DNA from: an uncultured Caldimonas sp.
Lineage (GTDB): Bacteria; Pseudomonadota; Gammaproteobacteria; Burkholderiales; Burkholderiaceae
Direction of reading: 5' to 3'
NCBI RefSeq assembly: GCF_946480305.1
Contig: NZ_CAMLJQ010000057.1
Location: 1-23,668 of the forward strand
DNA length: 23,668 nt
Position numbers and translations under genes: made by a program. The stretch's first letter is position 1. Every line of letters begins with the position of its first letter. The notes under the pieces were generated by a model, which worked only from the letters and a program-made list of their open reading frames with translations, made no database searches and had not been told where the DNA came from. Shown one piece after another: positions 16,939 to 23,668 of the stretch.

Positions 16939-17158
16939 GGGCAGGTCCTTGTGCGGCACGTGGAATGCGGCCGAGGCAGCGGCGAAAAGACCCCTGGTTA
17001 TCGTCTCGAACTTGATATTTCTCTAGTACTGCAGATGTGAATAGTTTGGCGGTGGCCGCTCGGTTCGCTGTCGTCGTCTGACTGGATCAAGGTTTGTCGT
17101 TTGTGCCGATGCGGCCGCTGCAGTGATATGGTTGCGGCTTTGCGCTTCGCTCGCCCCC
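16939..17158. other. Divergent gap between chemoreceptor remnant and lysE-like gene
   Basis: These 220 bp hold no gene I can support. The segment around 17000-17045 is AT-richer than its surroundings and contains the FliA-like promoter on minus. No clear sigma-70 promoter for the lysE-like gene was found. Confidence 0.4.
16998..17025 (-). promoter_or_regulatory. Sigma-28 (FliA)-like promoter before the chemoreceptor remnant
   Basis: On the minus strand GACGATAA (17005-16998) matches 7 of 8 bases of the FliA -10 box GCCGATAA. TAGA (17025-17022) stands 16 nt upstream in place of TAAA (consensus spacing 15). The position, 60 nt before the remnant's start codon, is right for a chemotaxis gene. 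Confidence 0.45.
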
Positions 17159-17830
17159 ATGCTCACGCTGTTCGCCGCTGCCGTCGTCCTTGGCTTCGTG
17201 TTCAACGCCGCACCCGGTGCCGTGTTTGCGGAAACGGTGCGGCAAGGTGTGCGAGGGGGCTTCCGCCCGGCGTTCGCGGTGCAGGTCGGCTCCCTCGTGG
17301 GCGATGCGTTGTGGGCCATGCTGGGCTTGGCCGGCGTGGGGCTGCTGGTGCAGAGCCCGGTGCTGCGCACGCCGATCGGGATCGCAGGCGTGGCGTATCT
17401 GCTGTGGCTGGCGTGGGATGCGTGGCGAGCCGCGAACCAGGAGTTCGAGGTGCAGGCCGACGGCTCGGCCGTGCCGCAACGCAAGGCCTTGCGGGCCGGC
17501 GTGCTCCTGTCCGTGACCAACCCCCAGAACGTGGCTTACTGGGCCGCGCTCGGCAGCGCCATGGGAGCGGTGGGCGTGCACGATCCGTCGCCTGTGCAGT
17601 ACGGCGTCTTCTTCGCGGGGTTCATGACATCTTCCGTGCTGTGGTGCTTCGTCTGTGCAGCACTGGTCGACCGGGTGTTCCGCAGCGTGGGCCAGCACTG
17701 GGCACGCATCACCTACCGCGCCTGCGCGATCGCCTTCCTCGCACTGGCGCTCTCGTCGCTGCGCGACCTGATGGCGGGCGGCCACGAGCGCGCCGCGGCC
17801 ACCCCGCCGGCACTGCACGGCCGGCCCTGA
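17159..17830 (+). CDS. LysE-family exporter (ChpE-like)
   Basis: The 223-residue product has about six membrane helices. It opens MLTLFAAAVVLGFVFNAAPGAVFAE, the LysE/RhtB superfamily start with the conserved PGAVFAE (family PG[PA]) motif. LLSVTNPQNVAYW is the second conserved block. The sequence is close to proteins annotated ChpE after a Pseudomonas chemosensory cluster gene. The biochemical role is presumably export of an amino acid or small metabolite. ATG 17159 is chosen over GTG 17123 because the family N-terminus begins there; neither has a good ribosome site. It lies 36 bp before the first GH13 gene. Confidence 0.88.
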   Translation: MLTLFAAAVVLGFVFNAAPGAVFAETVRQGVRGGFRPAFAVQVGSLVGDALWAMLGLAGVGLLVQSPVLRTPIGIAGVAYLLWLAWDAWRAANQEFEVQADGSAVPQRKALRAGVLLSVTNPQNVAYWAALGSAMGAVGVHDPSPVQYGVFFAGFMTSSVLWCFVCAALVDRVFRSVGQHWARITYRACAIAFLALALSSLRDLMAGGHERAAATPPALHGRP

Positions 17831-17846
17831 GGCGCTCGCCGGCATA

Positions 17847-17861
17847 CCGCTTGCCAAGCGG
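17847..17861 (+). promoter_or_regulatory. Hairpin abutting the ribosome site of the first GH13 gene
   Basis: CCGCTT-gcc-AAGCGG forms a perfect 6-bp stem whose 3' arm runs into GGGAGG (17860-17865). The ATG follows the GGAGG after a single base, an unusually short spacing. The hairpin may modulate initiation. Confidence 0.4.
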
Positions 17862-17866
17862 GAGGA

Positions 17867-19423
17867 ATGCCGACCTCCCTGCCGACTCCCGACCGTTCAC
17901 CCGCCGCCCCATGGTGGCGCGGTGCCGTGGTCTACCAGGTCTATCCGCGCTCCTTTGCTGATGCCAATGGTGACGGCGTCGGAGACCTCGCCGGGGTGCG
18001 GGCCCGGCTCGACCATCTCGCCCGCCTCGGCGTCGACGCGTTGTGGCTGTCGCCGATCTACCGCTCGCCGATGGCCGATGCCGGCTACGACATCAGCGAC
18101 TATTGCGACGTCGATCCCGTGTTCGGATCGCTGGCCGACATCGACGGGCTGGTCGCCGAAGCGCATGCACGCGGCCTGCGCGTGCTGCTCGACTTCGTGC
18201 CCAACCACACCTCCGACCAGCACCCCTGGTTCATCGAATCGCGTTCTTCGCGCGACAACCCCAAGCGCGACTGGTACATCTGGCGCGACGAGCCGAACGA
18301 CTGGCGCGCGGCGTTGAACGCCGGCAGCGCGTGGACCTGGGACGAGCACACGCAGCAGTACTACCTGCACCTGTTCCTGCCGCAGCAACCCGATCTGAAC
18401 TGGCGCAATCCCGAGGTCGTGGAGGCGATGCACGGGGTGCTGCGCTTCTGGCTCGATCGCGGCGTGGATGGGTTTCGCATCGACGTGGCGCACTGCACCG
18501 GCAAGGATCCGACCTTCGCCAACCACCCGCGCTGCCTCGCGGGCGAACCCCTCGCAGACTTCAACGACCAGCCCTACAGCCACGAGGTGTTGCGCGGGCT
18601 GCGTCGTCTCGTCGACAGCTACGCCGGCGAGCGCGTGCTGGTCGGCGAGGTGAACATCCGCTCCACGGCGAGCGTGGTGCAGTACTACGGCGCCGGCGAC
18701 GAGTTGCACATGTCGTTCAACTTCCCGCCGCTCGATGCGCCGTGGGACCCGGTGGTCTTTCGCACCTGCATTCGCGAGGTGGAGGAGCAGTTGCTGCCAG
18801 TGCAGGCCTGGCCGACCTGGGTGCTGTCGAACCACGACAACGAGCGACATCGCACCCGATACGGTGGCTCGATGTCGCGCTCGCGGGCGGCGGCCGTGTT
18901 GCTGTTGACGCTGCGTGGTACGCCGTTCCTCTACCAGGGCGAGGAACTGGGGCTGGAGGACGCGGTGATCACGCCGGAGGCGCGCGTGGACCCCGGCGGG
19001 CGCGACGGCTGCCGGGCCCCGCTGCCGTGGGAGCCCGAGTTCCCGCATGGCTGGAGCGGTCAGCGCACCTGGCTGCCGTTTCCGCCCGACGCTTCCGCGT
19101 TGTGCGCTGCCAGGCAATGGGCCGACGAGCGCTCCACGCTCCATCTCTACCGTCGCCTGCTCGCGCTGCGGCGCGGCAGTGCCGCTCTGCGTTGGGGCGA
19201 CTGGACCGAACTGGACTCACCCCCCGAGGTGCTGGCGTACCGGCGTACCCACGGCAACGACGAGTGCGTGGTGCTGATCAACTTTGCCGACCGCGAGCAG
19301 CTGGTGCCGCTACCGGGAGCCTGGCGCGTTGCGCTGGCCTCCGACGAGGCCGGCGAGTCGAGCCGTTACACCGGCCGGGTGGCCGCCGAGCAGGCCGTGG
19401 TGCTGGAACCTGCGAAGGAGTGA
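17867..19423 (+). CDS. GH13 alpha-glucosidase (oligo-glucosidase type)
   Basis: Retaining alpha-glucoside hydrolase of the alpha-amylase family; 518 residues, no signal peptide, so acts on imported or internal malto- or isomalto-oligosaccharides. The TIM barrel opens WWRGAVVYQVYPRSF with a calcium-type loop DANGDGVGD. Region I is DFVPNH (H114), region II is GFRIDVAH (nucleophile D206), region III is LVGEVN (acid/base E261) and region IV is SNHDN (D324). A short beta domain ends the protein. The overall pattern is that of alpha-glucosidases/oligo-1,6-glucosidases; linkage preference is not readable. The start is slightly doubtful because the ribosome site is only 1 nt away. The next GH13 gene follows after 6 bp. 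Confidence 0.93.
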   Translation: MPTSLPTPDRSPAAPWWRGAVVYQVYPRSFADANGDGVGDLAGVRARLDHLARLGVDALWLSPIYRSPMADAGYDISDYCDVDPVFGSLADIDGLVAEAHARGLRVLLDFVPNHTSDQHPWFIESRSSRDNPKRDWYIWRDEPNDWRAALNAGSAWTWDEHTQQYYLHLFLPQQPDLNWRNPEVVEAMHGVLRFWLDRGVDGFRIDVAHCTGKDPTFANHPRCLAGEPLADFNDQPYSHEVLRGLRRLVDSYAGERVLVGEVNIRSTASVVQYYGAGDELHMSFNFPPLDAPWDPVVFRTCIREVEEQLLPVQAWPTWVLSNHDNERHRTRYGGSMSRSRAAAVLLLTLRGTPFLYQGEELGLEDAVITPEARVDPGGRDGCRAPLPWEPEFPHGWSGQRTWLPFPPDASALCAARQWADERSTLHLYRRLLALRRGSAALRWGDWTELDSPPEVLAYRRTHGNDECVVLINFADREQLVPLPGAWRVALASDEAGESSRYTGRVAAEQAVVLEPAKE

Positions 19424-19429
19424 AGACCG

Positions 19430-21055
19430 ATGCGCCCGCTGTGGTATCGCAACGCCGTCATCTACCAGATCGACCCCTCGCTGTTCCGCGATGCCAATGG
19501 CGACGGCTGCGGCGACCTGCGCGGCATCACCGAGCGGCTCGACTACGTCCGCAGCCTCGGCGTCACCTGCATCTGGCTGATGCCCATCTATGTGTCGCCC
19601 TTCAAGGACGGTGGCTACGACATCACGGACCATCTCACGGTCGATCCCCGCTTCGGCGACCTCGCCGACGTGGTGGCGCTGCTGGAGAAGGCCGAGGAGC
19701 TGGGGATCCACGTGCTGCTCGAACTCGTGATGCAGCACACCTCCGACCAGCACCGCTGGTTCCAGGAAGCCCGGCGGGACCGCAACTCGCCCTATCGCGA
19801 TTACTACGTCTGGGCCGATGAGCCGCACGACACCACCGTCAAGCCGGTCTTCCCGACCGTGGAGGACAGTGTGTGGACATGGGACGACGTGGCGCAGCAG
19901 TACTACCGCCACGTGTTCTATCGCCATGAGCCCGATCTCAACCTGGCGAACCCGCGCGTGCGCGAGGAGATGTATCGCGTCATGGCCTTCTGGTTGCGGC
20001 TGGGCGTGTCTGGGTTCCGCATCGACGCGGCACCCTACATGATCGAACGGGCCCGCGCCGCCGACCCGCGGGACCACGGTCAGTGGCTGCTCGACGACAT
20101 GCGCGAGTTCGTCGCGATGCGCCGGCCGGAGGCCGTGCTGCTCGGCGAGGTGGACGTGCCGCCCGAGCACTACAGCGAATACTTCGGCGATGGCGACCGT
20201 CTGACGCTGCTGCTCGATTTCTGGGTCAACAACCACCTGTTCCTGGCGCTGGCCCGCCAGCAGGCCGAGCCCATCACCCGCGCGCTCGAAGAGCAGCCGG
20301 AGCCGCCGGAGCACGCGCAGTACGCGTTGTGGTTGCGCAACCATGACGAGCTCGACCTTGAAAGGCTCAGTGAAGACGAGCGCGAGGAGGTGATGCGCAC
20401 CTTTGCGCCCAGCGAGCACATGCGGGCCTATGGCCGGGGCATTCGCCGCAGGTTGGCCCCGATGCTCGACGGCGATGAGCGCCGCATCGCGATGGTCCAC
20501 TCCATCCTGTTCTCGCTGCCTGGCACGCCCATCCTCCGTTATGGCGAAGAGATCGGCATGGGAGACGACCTTTCACGGCCCGAGCGGCTCGCGGTGCGTA
20601 CGCCGATGCAATGGTCGGACGGACCGAACGCAGGCTACTCGTCAGGCGACCCGCAGCGTTTCCCCGCCCGGGTGATCGCCGAGGGACCGTTCCGCCACCA
20701 GCGCATCAATGCCTACGCCCAGACCTTGCGCGACGGTTCGCTGCTGAAGAAGACGAGCGAGATGGTGCGCATGCGCTTGAGCCTGCGCGAGATCGGCTTC
20801 GGCCGCTGTCGGCCCGCCCGCGTCGACTGCGGGCACGTGCTGGCGCTGCGTCACGACAGCGACTCCACGGTGCTGATGCTGGCGAACCTCAGCGACCAGC
20901 CGGTCGACGTTACGGTCGAGGAAGAGGACCTGCACGACCTCGTCGACATATTGGATGACGGCGACTATCCCCGCCCGCAGGGCGAGCCGTTGCGCATGCA
21001 ACTGCGGGGCTACGGCTACCGCTGGCTGCGCCGCAAGCACGAACTGTTCGGCTGA
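19430..21055 (+). CDS. GH13 trehalose synthase-like protein
   Basis: Resembles trehalose synthase (maltose alpha-glucosyltransferase), which isomerises maltose and trehalose in the cytoplasm. The 541-residue product lacks the fused maltokinase found in some relatives. It has LWYRNAVIYQIDPSLF, the long HTSDQHRWFQEARRDRNSPYRDYYVW block, WTWDDVAQQYYRHVFYRHEPDLN, region II GFRIDAAP (nucleophile D199), region III LLGEVD (acid/base E240), and region IV RNHDELDLERL (D306), a hallmark of TreS. Region I reads ELVMQH instead of the usual [DE]xxxNH, an Asn-to-Gln change at 102. It is preceded by GAAGGAG overlapping the upstream gene's stop region, so the two GH13 genes form an operon. Exact reaction is inferred. 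Confidence 0.85.
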   Translation: MRPLWYRNAVIYQIDPSLFRDANGDGCGDLRGITERLDYVRSLGVTCIWLMPIYVSPFKDGGYDITDHLTVDPRFGDLADVVALLEKAEELGIHVLLELVMQHTSDQHRWFQEARRDRNSPYRDYYVWADEPHDTTVKPVFPTVEDSVWTWDDVAQQYYRHVFYRHEPDLNLANPRVREEMYRVMAFWLRLGVSGFRIDAAPYMIERARAADPRDHGQWLLDDMREFVAMRRPEAVLLGEVDVPPEHYSEYFGDGDRLTLLLDFWVNNHLFLALARQQAEPITRALEEQPEPPEHAQYALWLRNHDELDLERLSEDEREEVMRTFAPSEHMRAYGRGIRRRLAPMLDGDERRIAMVHSILFSLPGTPILRYGEEIGMGDDLSRPERLAVRTPMQWSDGPNAGYSSGDPQRFPARVIAEGPFRHQRINAYAQTLRDGSLLKKTSEMVRMRLSLREIGFGRCRPARVDCGHVLALRHDSDSTVLMLANLSDQPVDVTVEEEDLHDLVDILDDGDYPRPQGEPLRMQLRGYGYRWLRRKHELFG

Positions 21056-21079
21056 GAGCCTCGTGTCTCCTGTGTGACT

Positions 21080-21171
21080 GGCGGCGAGCCGCCGAATGCC
21101 GACGATGTCGATGCGTGCATGACCTTCGAGGTCATTGCACGGCGGCCGGCCGTGTCGCATGCTGGCCGGCC
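21080..21171 (+). other. Three consecutive strong hairpins before the molybdopterin oxidoreductase gene
   Basis: In the 142-bp gap after the treS-like gene lie three stems. GGCGG-CGAG-CCGCC is at 21080-21093. CGTGCATGACCT-tcg-AGGTCATTGCACG (12 bp, one bulge) is at 21114-21141. GGCCGGCC-N12-GGCCGGCC is at 21144-21171. None has a T tail, so a simple intrinsic terminator is unlikely. They may form a structured leader of the oxidoreductase mRNA. I do not recognise a known riboswitch, including the Moco RNA. Confidence 0.5.
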
Positions 21172-21197
21172 TCGGACACCACGCCAGGAGACAGGCC

Positions 21198-23423
21198 ATG
21201 ACCACGCCCATGGACAGCACCATCGCCCACCGCATCTGCCCCGTCTGCGAGGCCTGTTGCGGGCTTGAGTTCCGCGTTGCCGGGGGGCGCATCGAATCCG
21301 TGCGGGGCCACGAGGCCGACGTGTTCAGCGCCGGCTACCTGTGCCCCAAGGGCGTGGCCCTGAAAGACCTGCATGAAGACCCGGACCGGCTGCGCACGCC
21401 CTTGATCAAGCGCGATGGCGTGTTCGTCGAAGCCGGCTGGGACGAGGCGTTTGCCGAGATCGAGCGGCGGCTCGTGCCGCTGCGCGAACGGCATGGTCCC
21501 GATGCCGCGGCGCTCGCGATCGGCAACCCCACCGTGCACAAGATGGGGCTGATGCTCTACCTGCCGCGGCTGATCCGCGCGCTCGGCTCGCGCAACGTGT
21601 TCTCCGCGTCGACGCTCGACCAGATGCCCAAGCAGCTGTCCAGCGGACTGATGTTCGGCCACTGGCTGTCGATCGCCGTGCCGGACATCGAACGCTGCGA
21701 CCACCTGCTGATGCTCGGCGCGAACCCGCTGGCCTCGAACGGCAGCCTGTGGACAGTGCCGGACTTCCGTGGCAAGGCCCGCGCCATGCAGGCGCGCGGC
21801 GGCCGGCTGGTGGTGGTCGACCCCCGGCGCACCGAAACGGCCGCGATGGCCGACGAGCACCTGTTCATCCGGCCGGGCGGCGACGTGTTCTTTCTCCTCG
21901 GCATGGTGCAGGTGCTGTTCGACGAACGACTCGTGCGGCTGGGCAGGCTGTCGGAACACGTTGCCGGTGTCGACGCGTTGCAGCAGGCGGTCGCACCGTT
22001 CACGCCCCAGGCCGTGGCCACACGCTGTGGCGTGCCGGCGCAGACCATTCGTGCCCAGGCGAGGGCATTGGCCGGGGCACGCCGCGCAGCGGTTTACGGT
22101 CGCGTGGGCACCTGCACGCAGGAGTACGGCACGCTGGCGAGCTGGCTGATCGACGTGCTCAACGTGCTGACCGGCCACCTCGACGAGCCCGGCGGGGCGA
22201 TGTTCCCGAAAGCGGCGGTGTTCGCGGCCAACACCGTCGGCACGCCGGGCACGGGGCGCGGCATCGTGACCGCTCGGCATCGCAGCCGGGTGTCCGGCGC
22301 GCCGGAGGTGTTCGGCGAGTATCCGATGGGCTGCCTGGCCGAAGAGATCGAGACGCCGGGGGAGGGCCAGGTGCGTGCACTGATCACGGTGGGCAGCAAC
22401 GCGGTGCTGTCGGCGCCCAACGGCCCACGTCTGTCGAACGCGCTGGAGCAACTCGACTTCATGGTCAGCGTGGACCTGTACCTGAACGAGACCACGCGCC
22501 ATGCCGACGTGATCCTGCCCGGCCGCTCGCCGCTGGAAGACTCGCACTACGACACCGCGTTTGCGCAGCTGTCCTTCCGCAACCATGCGCGCTACAGCCC
22601 GGCGGTGCTCCCTGCAGCGGCGGAGCACCCCCCCGAGTGGCAGACGCTGCTGCGGCTGATCGCCATCCTGCGTGGGGATGGGGCGCGGGCAGATCTGCAG
22701 CGCCTGGACGACGAGCTGCTCGCCGACGAAGTGCGCCGAGCGGCCGGCGCACAGGCCGAGGCCGTGATGCGCGCCGTCTCGCGATGGCAGGGGCCGGAGC
22801 GGCTGCTCGACCTGGGCTTGCGGTCCGGCCCGTATGGCGATGGCTTCGGTGCCAACCCCGAGGGCTTGACGTTGAAGAAGCTGATGGCCGCGCCTGCGGG
22901 CATCGACCTCGGCCCGTTGCAGCCTCGCGTGCCGGAGCTGCTGCGCACCCCATCAGGAAAGATCGAACTGGCGCCGCCCATGCTGCTGCAGGACCTGCAA
23001 CGCGCCGAGCATGACCTTGCGCGTCCGGTGCCCGAGTTCGTGATCGTCGGCCGTCGCCAGGTGCGTTCCAACAACAGCTGGATGCACAACCTGCCGATCC
23101 TGGCCAAGGGCCCGTACCGGTGCACGGTGCTCGTTCATCCGCAGGACGCGGCCCGGCTCGGCTTGGGTGATGGGGCGATGGCACGCATTGCCAACGGAGA
23201 TCGTCACATCGACGCACAGGTGGAGTTGAGCGACGAGATGCTGCCGGGCGTCGTGAGCCTGCCGCACGGGTGGGGGCATGGGATGCCCGGCACGCGGATG
23301 GCGCTCGCGGGTGAGCGGCCGGGGGTCAACCTGAATGCGGTGCTCGATGAGAACCTGCGTGATCCGTTGTCGGGCAATGCCGTGTTGAGCGGGGTGGGGG
23401 TGAGTCTGTCGGTGGTGGGGTGA
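21198..23423 (+). CDS. Molybdopterin-dependent oxidoreductase (BisC/FdhF-like)
   Basis: Molybdenum or tungsten bis-MGD enzyme of the DMSO-reductase superfamily, 741 residues. The N-terminal [4Fe-4S] motif is C14-X2-C17-X3-C21 and C49 in LCPKG. MGD-binding blocks follow (LLMLGANPLASNGSLW, VVVDPRRTETAAMADEHLFIRPGGD, NVLTGHLDEPGGAMFP) and the C-terminal MopB domain has NNSWMHNLP. No Tat signal, so cytoplasmic. The segment where a Cys, Sec or Ser metal ligand is usual reads SASTLDQMPKQ (136-146), without Cys. No electron-transfer subunit or chaperone gene lies beside it in the window. AGGAG lies 8 nt before ATG 21198. The substrate is not assigned; formate dehydrogenase-like and S/N-oxide reductase-like roles are both possible. 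Confidence 0.92.
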   Translation: MTTPMDSTIAHRICPVCEACCGLEFRVAGGRIESVRGHEADVFSAGYLCPKGVALKDLHEDPDRLRTPLIKRDGVFVEAGWDEAFAEIERRLVPLRERHGPDAAALAIGNPTVHKMGLMLYLPRLIRALGSRNVFSASTLDQMPKQLSSGLMFGHWLSIAVPDIERCDHLLMLGANPLASNGSLWTVPDFRGKARAMQARGGRLVVVDPRRTETAAMADEHLFIRPGGDVFFLLGMVQVLFDERLVRLGRLSEHVAGVDALQQAVAPFTPQAVATRCGVPAQTIRAQARALAGARRAAVYGRVGTCTQEYGTLASWLIDVLNVLTGHLDEPGGAMFPKAAVFAANTVGTPGTGRGIVTARHRSRVSGAPEVFGEYPMGCLAEEIETPGEGQVRALITVGSNAVLSAPNGPRLSNALEQLDFMVSVDLYLNETTRHADVILPGRSPLEDSHYDTAFAQLSFRNHARYSPAVLPAAAEHPPEWQTLLRLIAILRGDGARADLQRLDDELLADEVRRAAGAQAEAVMRAVSRWQGPERLLDLGLRSGPYGDGFGANPEGLTLKKLMAAPAGIDLGPLQPRVPELLRTPSGKIELAPPMLLQDLQRAEHDLARPVPEFVIVGRRQVRSNNSWMHNLPILAKGPYRCTVLVHPQDAARLGLGDGAMARIANGDRHIDAQVELSDEMLPGVVSLPHGWGHGMPGTRMALAGERPGVNLNAVLDENLRDPLSGNAVLSGVGVSLSVVG

Positions 23424-23426
23424 GGG

Positions 23427-23538
23427 GCTGTTTCCCGCTGGCGCGGGGGGGAGCGCTGCGCAAGCTTGGGTTTTGGGCCGTTGCTGTTGCCCGCTGGCGC
23501 GGGGGTGATCGCTGCGCAAGCCTGGGCTTTCGCGCCGG
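23427..23538. repeat. Two tandem copies of a 56-bp imperfect repeat
   Basis: The blocks starting at 23427 and 23483 align over about 56 bp with few differences. Each contains the hairpin CCCGC-TGGC-GCGGG and then CGCTGCGCAAGC. They begin directly after the oxidoreductase stop codon. The layout is that of REP/BIME-type intergenic repeats. No coding signal. Confidence 0.7.
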
Positions 23539-23561
23539 GAGTCCGCCCCGGCGGGCGGGTA

Positions 23562-23589
23562 ACTTTCATTTGTTGGCCCAAATGAAAGT
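23562..23589. repeat. Perfect 11-bp stem-loop of a dispersed intergenic repeat type
   Basis: ACTTTCATTTG (23562-23572) and CAAATGAAAGT (23579-23589) pair perfectly around TTGGCC, then CACCAAAGCAAAGGGCC follows. The TAACTTTC...GAAAGT-ACCAAAG pattern is familiar from intergenic repeats of beta- and gammaproteobacteria. It is strikingly AT-rich in this GC-rich setting. Confidence 0.6.
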
Positions 23590-23668
23590 CACCAAAGCAA
23601 AGGGCCTGAATGCAACACCATACATTCGTCGGACTCGCTGCGGAGACACAGTCCGGTGGGCGGTTGAT
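23590..23668. other. Unassigned sequence at the window edge
   Basis: The last 79 bp continue the repeat flank and hold no recognisable gene. A plus-strand frame opened by an ATG inside the hairpin (23582) stays open for 29 codons to the edge, but it has no ribosome site or family similarity, so it is not called. Confidence 0.3.

Noticed and set aside
16722..16980. Manganese (yybP-ykoY) riboswitch before the TMEM165-type gene
   Set aside because: Expected from family knowledge, but the conserved aptamer loops were not found; the region instead holds the chemoreceptor remnant.
18043..19821. 592-codon plus-strand frame across both GH13 genes
   Set aside because: Arg/Ala-rich shadow frame that ignores the gene boundary; both GH13 genes are firm.
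21132..22628. 498-codon minus-strand frame opposite the oxidoreductase
   Set aside because: Antisense to a clearly identified protein with all cofactor motifs; no independent support.
23427..23538. CRISPR array
   Set aside because: Only two units, directly adjacent with no unique spacers, and no cas genes in the window.

Overview
This is a GC-rich chromosomal window of about 23.7 kb with densely packed, mostly single-copy metabolic genes. Gene content and protein sequence (GlyA, UbiD, PdxH, Edd/Eda, GloA, a ChpE-like LysE protein) point to a betaproteobacterium of the order Burkholderiales, probably in the Leptothrix/Rubrivivax/Rhizobacter neighbourhood. The order is a judgement from sequence character; I ran no search. 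No rRNA, tRNA, transposase, integrase, CRISPR array or phage gene was seen.

Left part (1-5315). glyA lies on the minus strand behind a ZTP (pfl) riboswitch aptamer that I can recognise by its conserved blocks. Next comes a membrane-anchored lytic transglycosylase, also minus, with its own hairpin terminator. ubiD is divergent on plus. Between ubiD and the convergent elyC-like DUF218 gene lies about 135 nt that looks like an independent small RNA: a good promoter, a run of hairpins and a T-tailed terminator.

Middle-left (5467-10774). msrA, an ABC ATPase, an FtsX-like permease, a secreted 86-residue Cys/His protein and a secreted DUF3299 protein form one tightly coupled plus-strand operon. It resembles the metal-linked zrg-type gene sets. 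pdxH (minus), a MocA-like nucleotidyltransferase (plus) and a ChaC-like gamma-glutamylcyclotransferase (minus) follow.

Centre (10917-16142). edd-eda, the Entner-Doudoroff pair, is read from a promoter whose spacer holds a perfect 6+6 palindrome close to the HexR site. On the minus strand paaI-like thioesterase and gloA overlap by ATGA. They diverge from a marR-MFS transporter pair, with two near-identical 12-bp palindromes between them.

Right part (16149-23668). A TMEM165/GDT1-type Mn exporter gene follows. Upstream of it is a 44-codon remnant of an Aer-like chemoreceptor with its ribosome site still in place. Then come a LysE/ChpE-like exporter, two adjacent GH13 enzymes (an alpha-glucosidase type and a trehalose synthase type), a structured leader, and a molybdopterin oxidoreductase. 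The window ends in non-coding DNA with a tandem 56-bp repeat and a long AT-rich hairpin typical of dispersed intergenic repeats.
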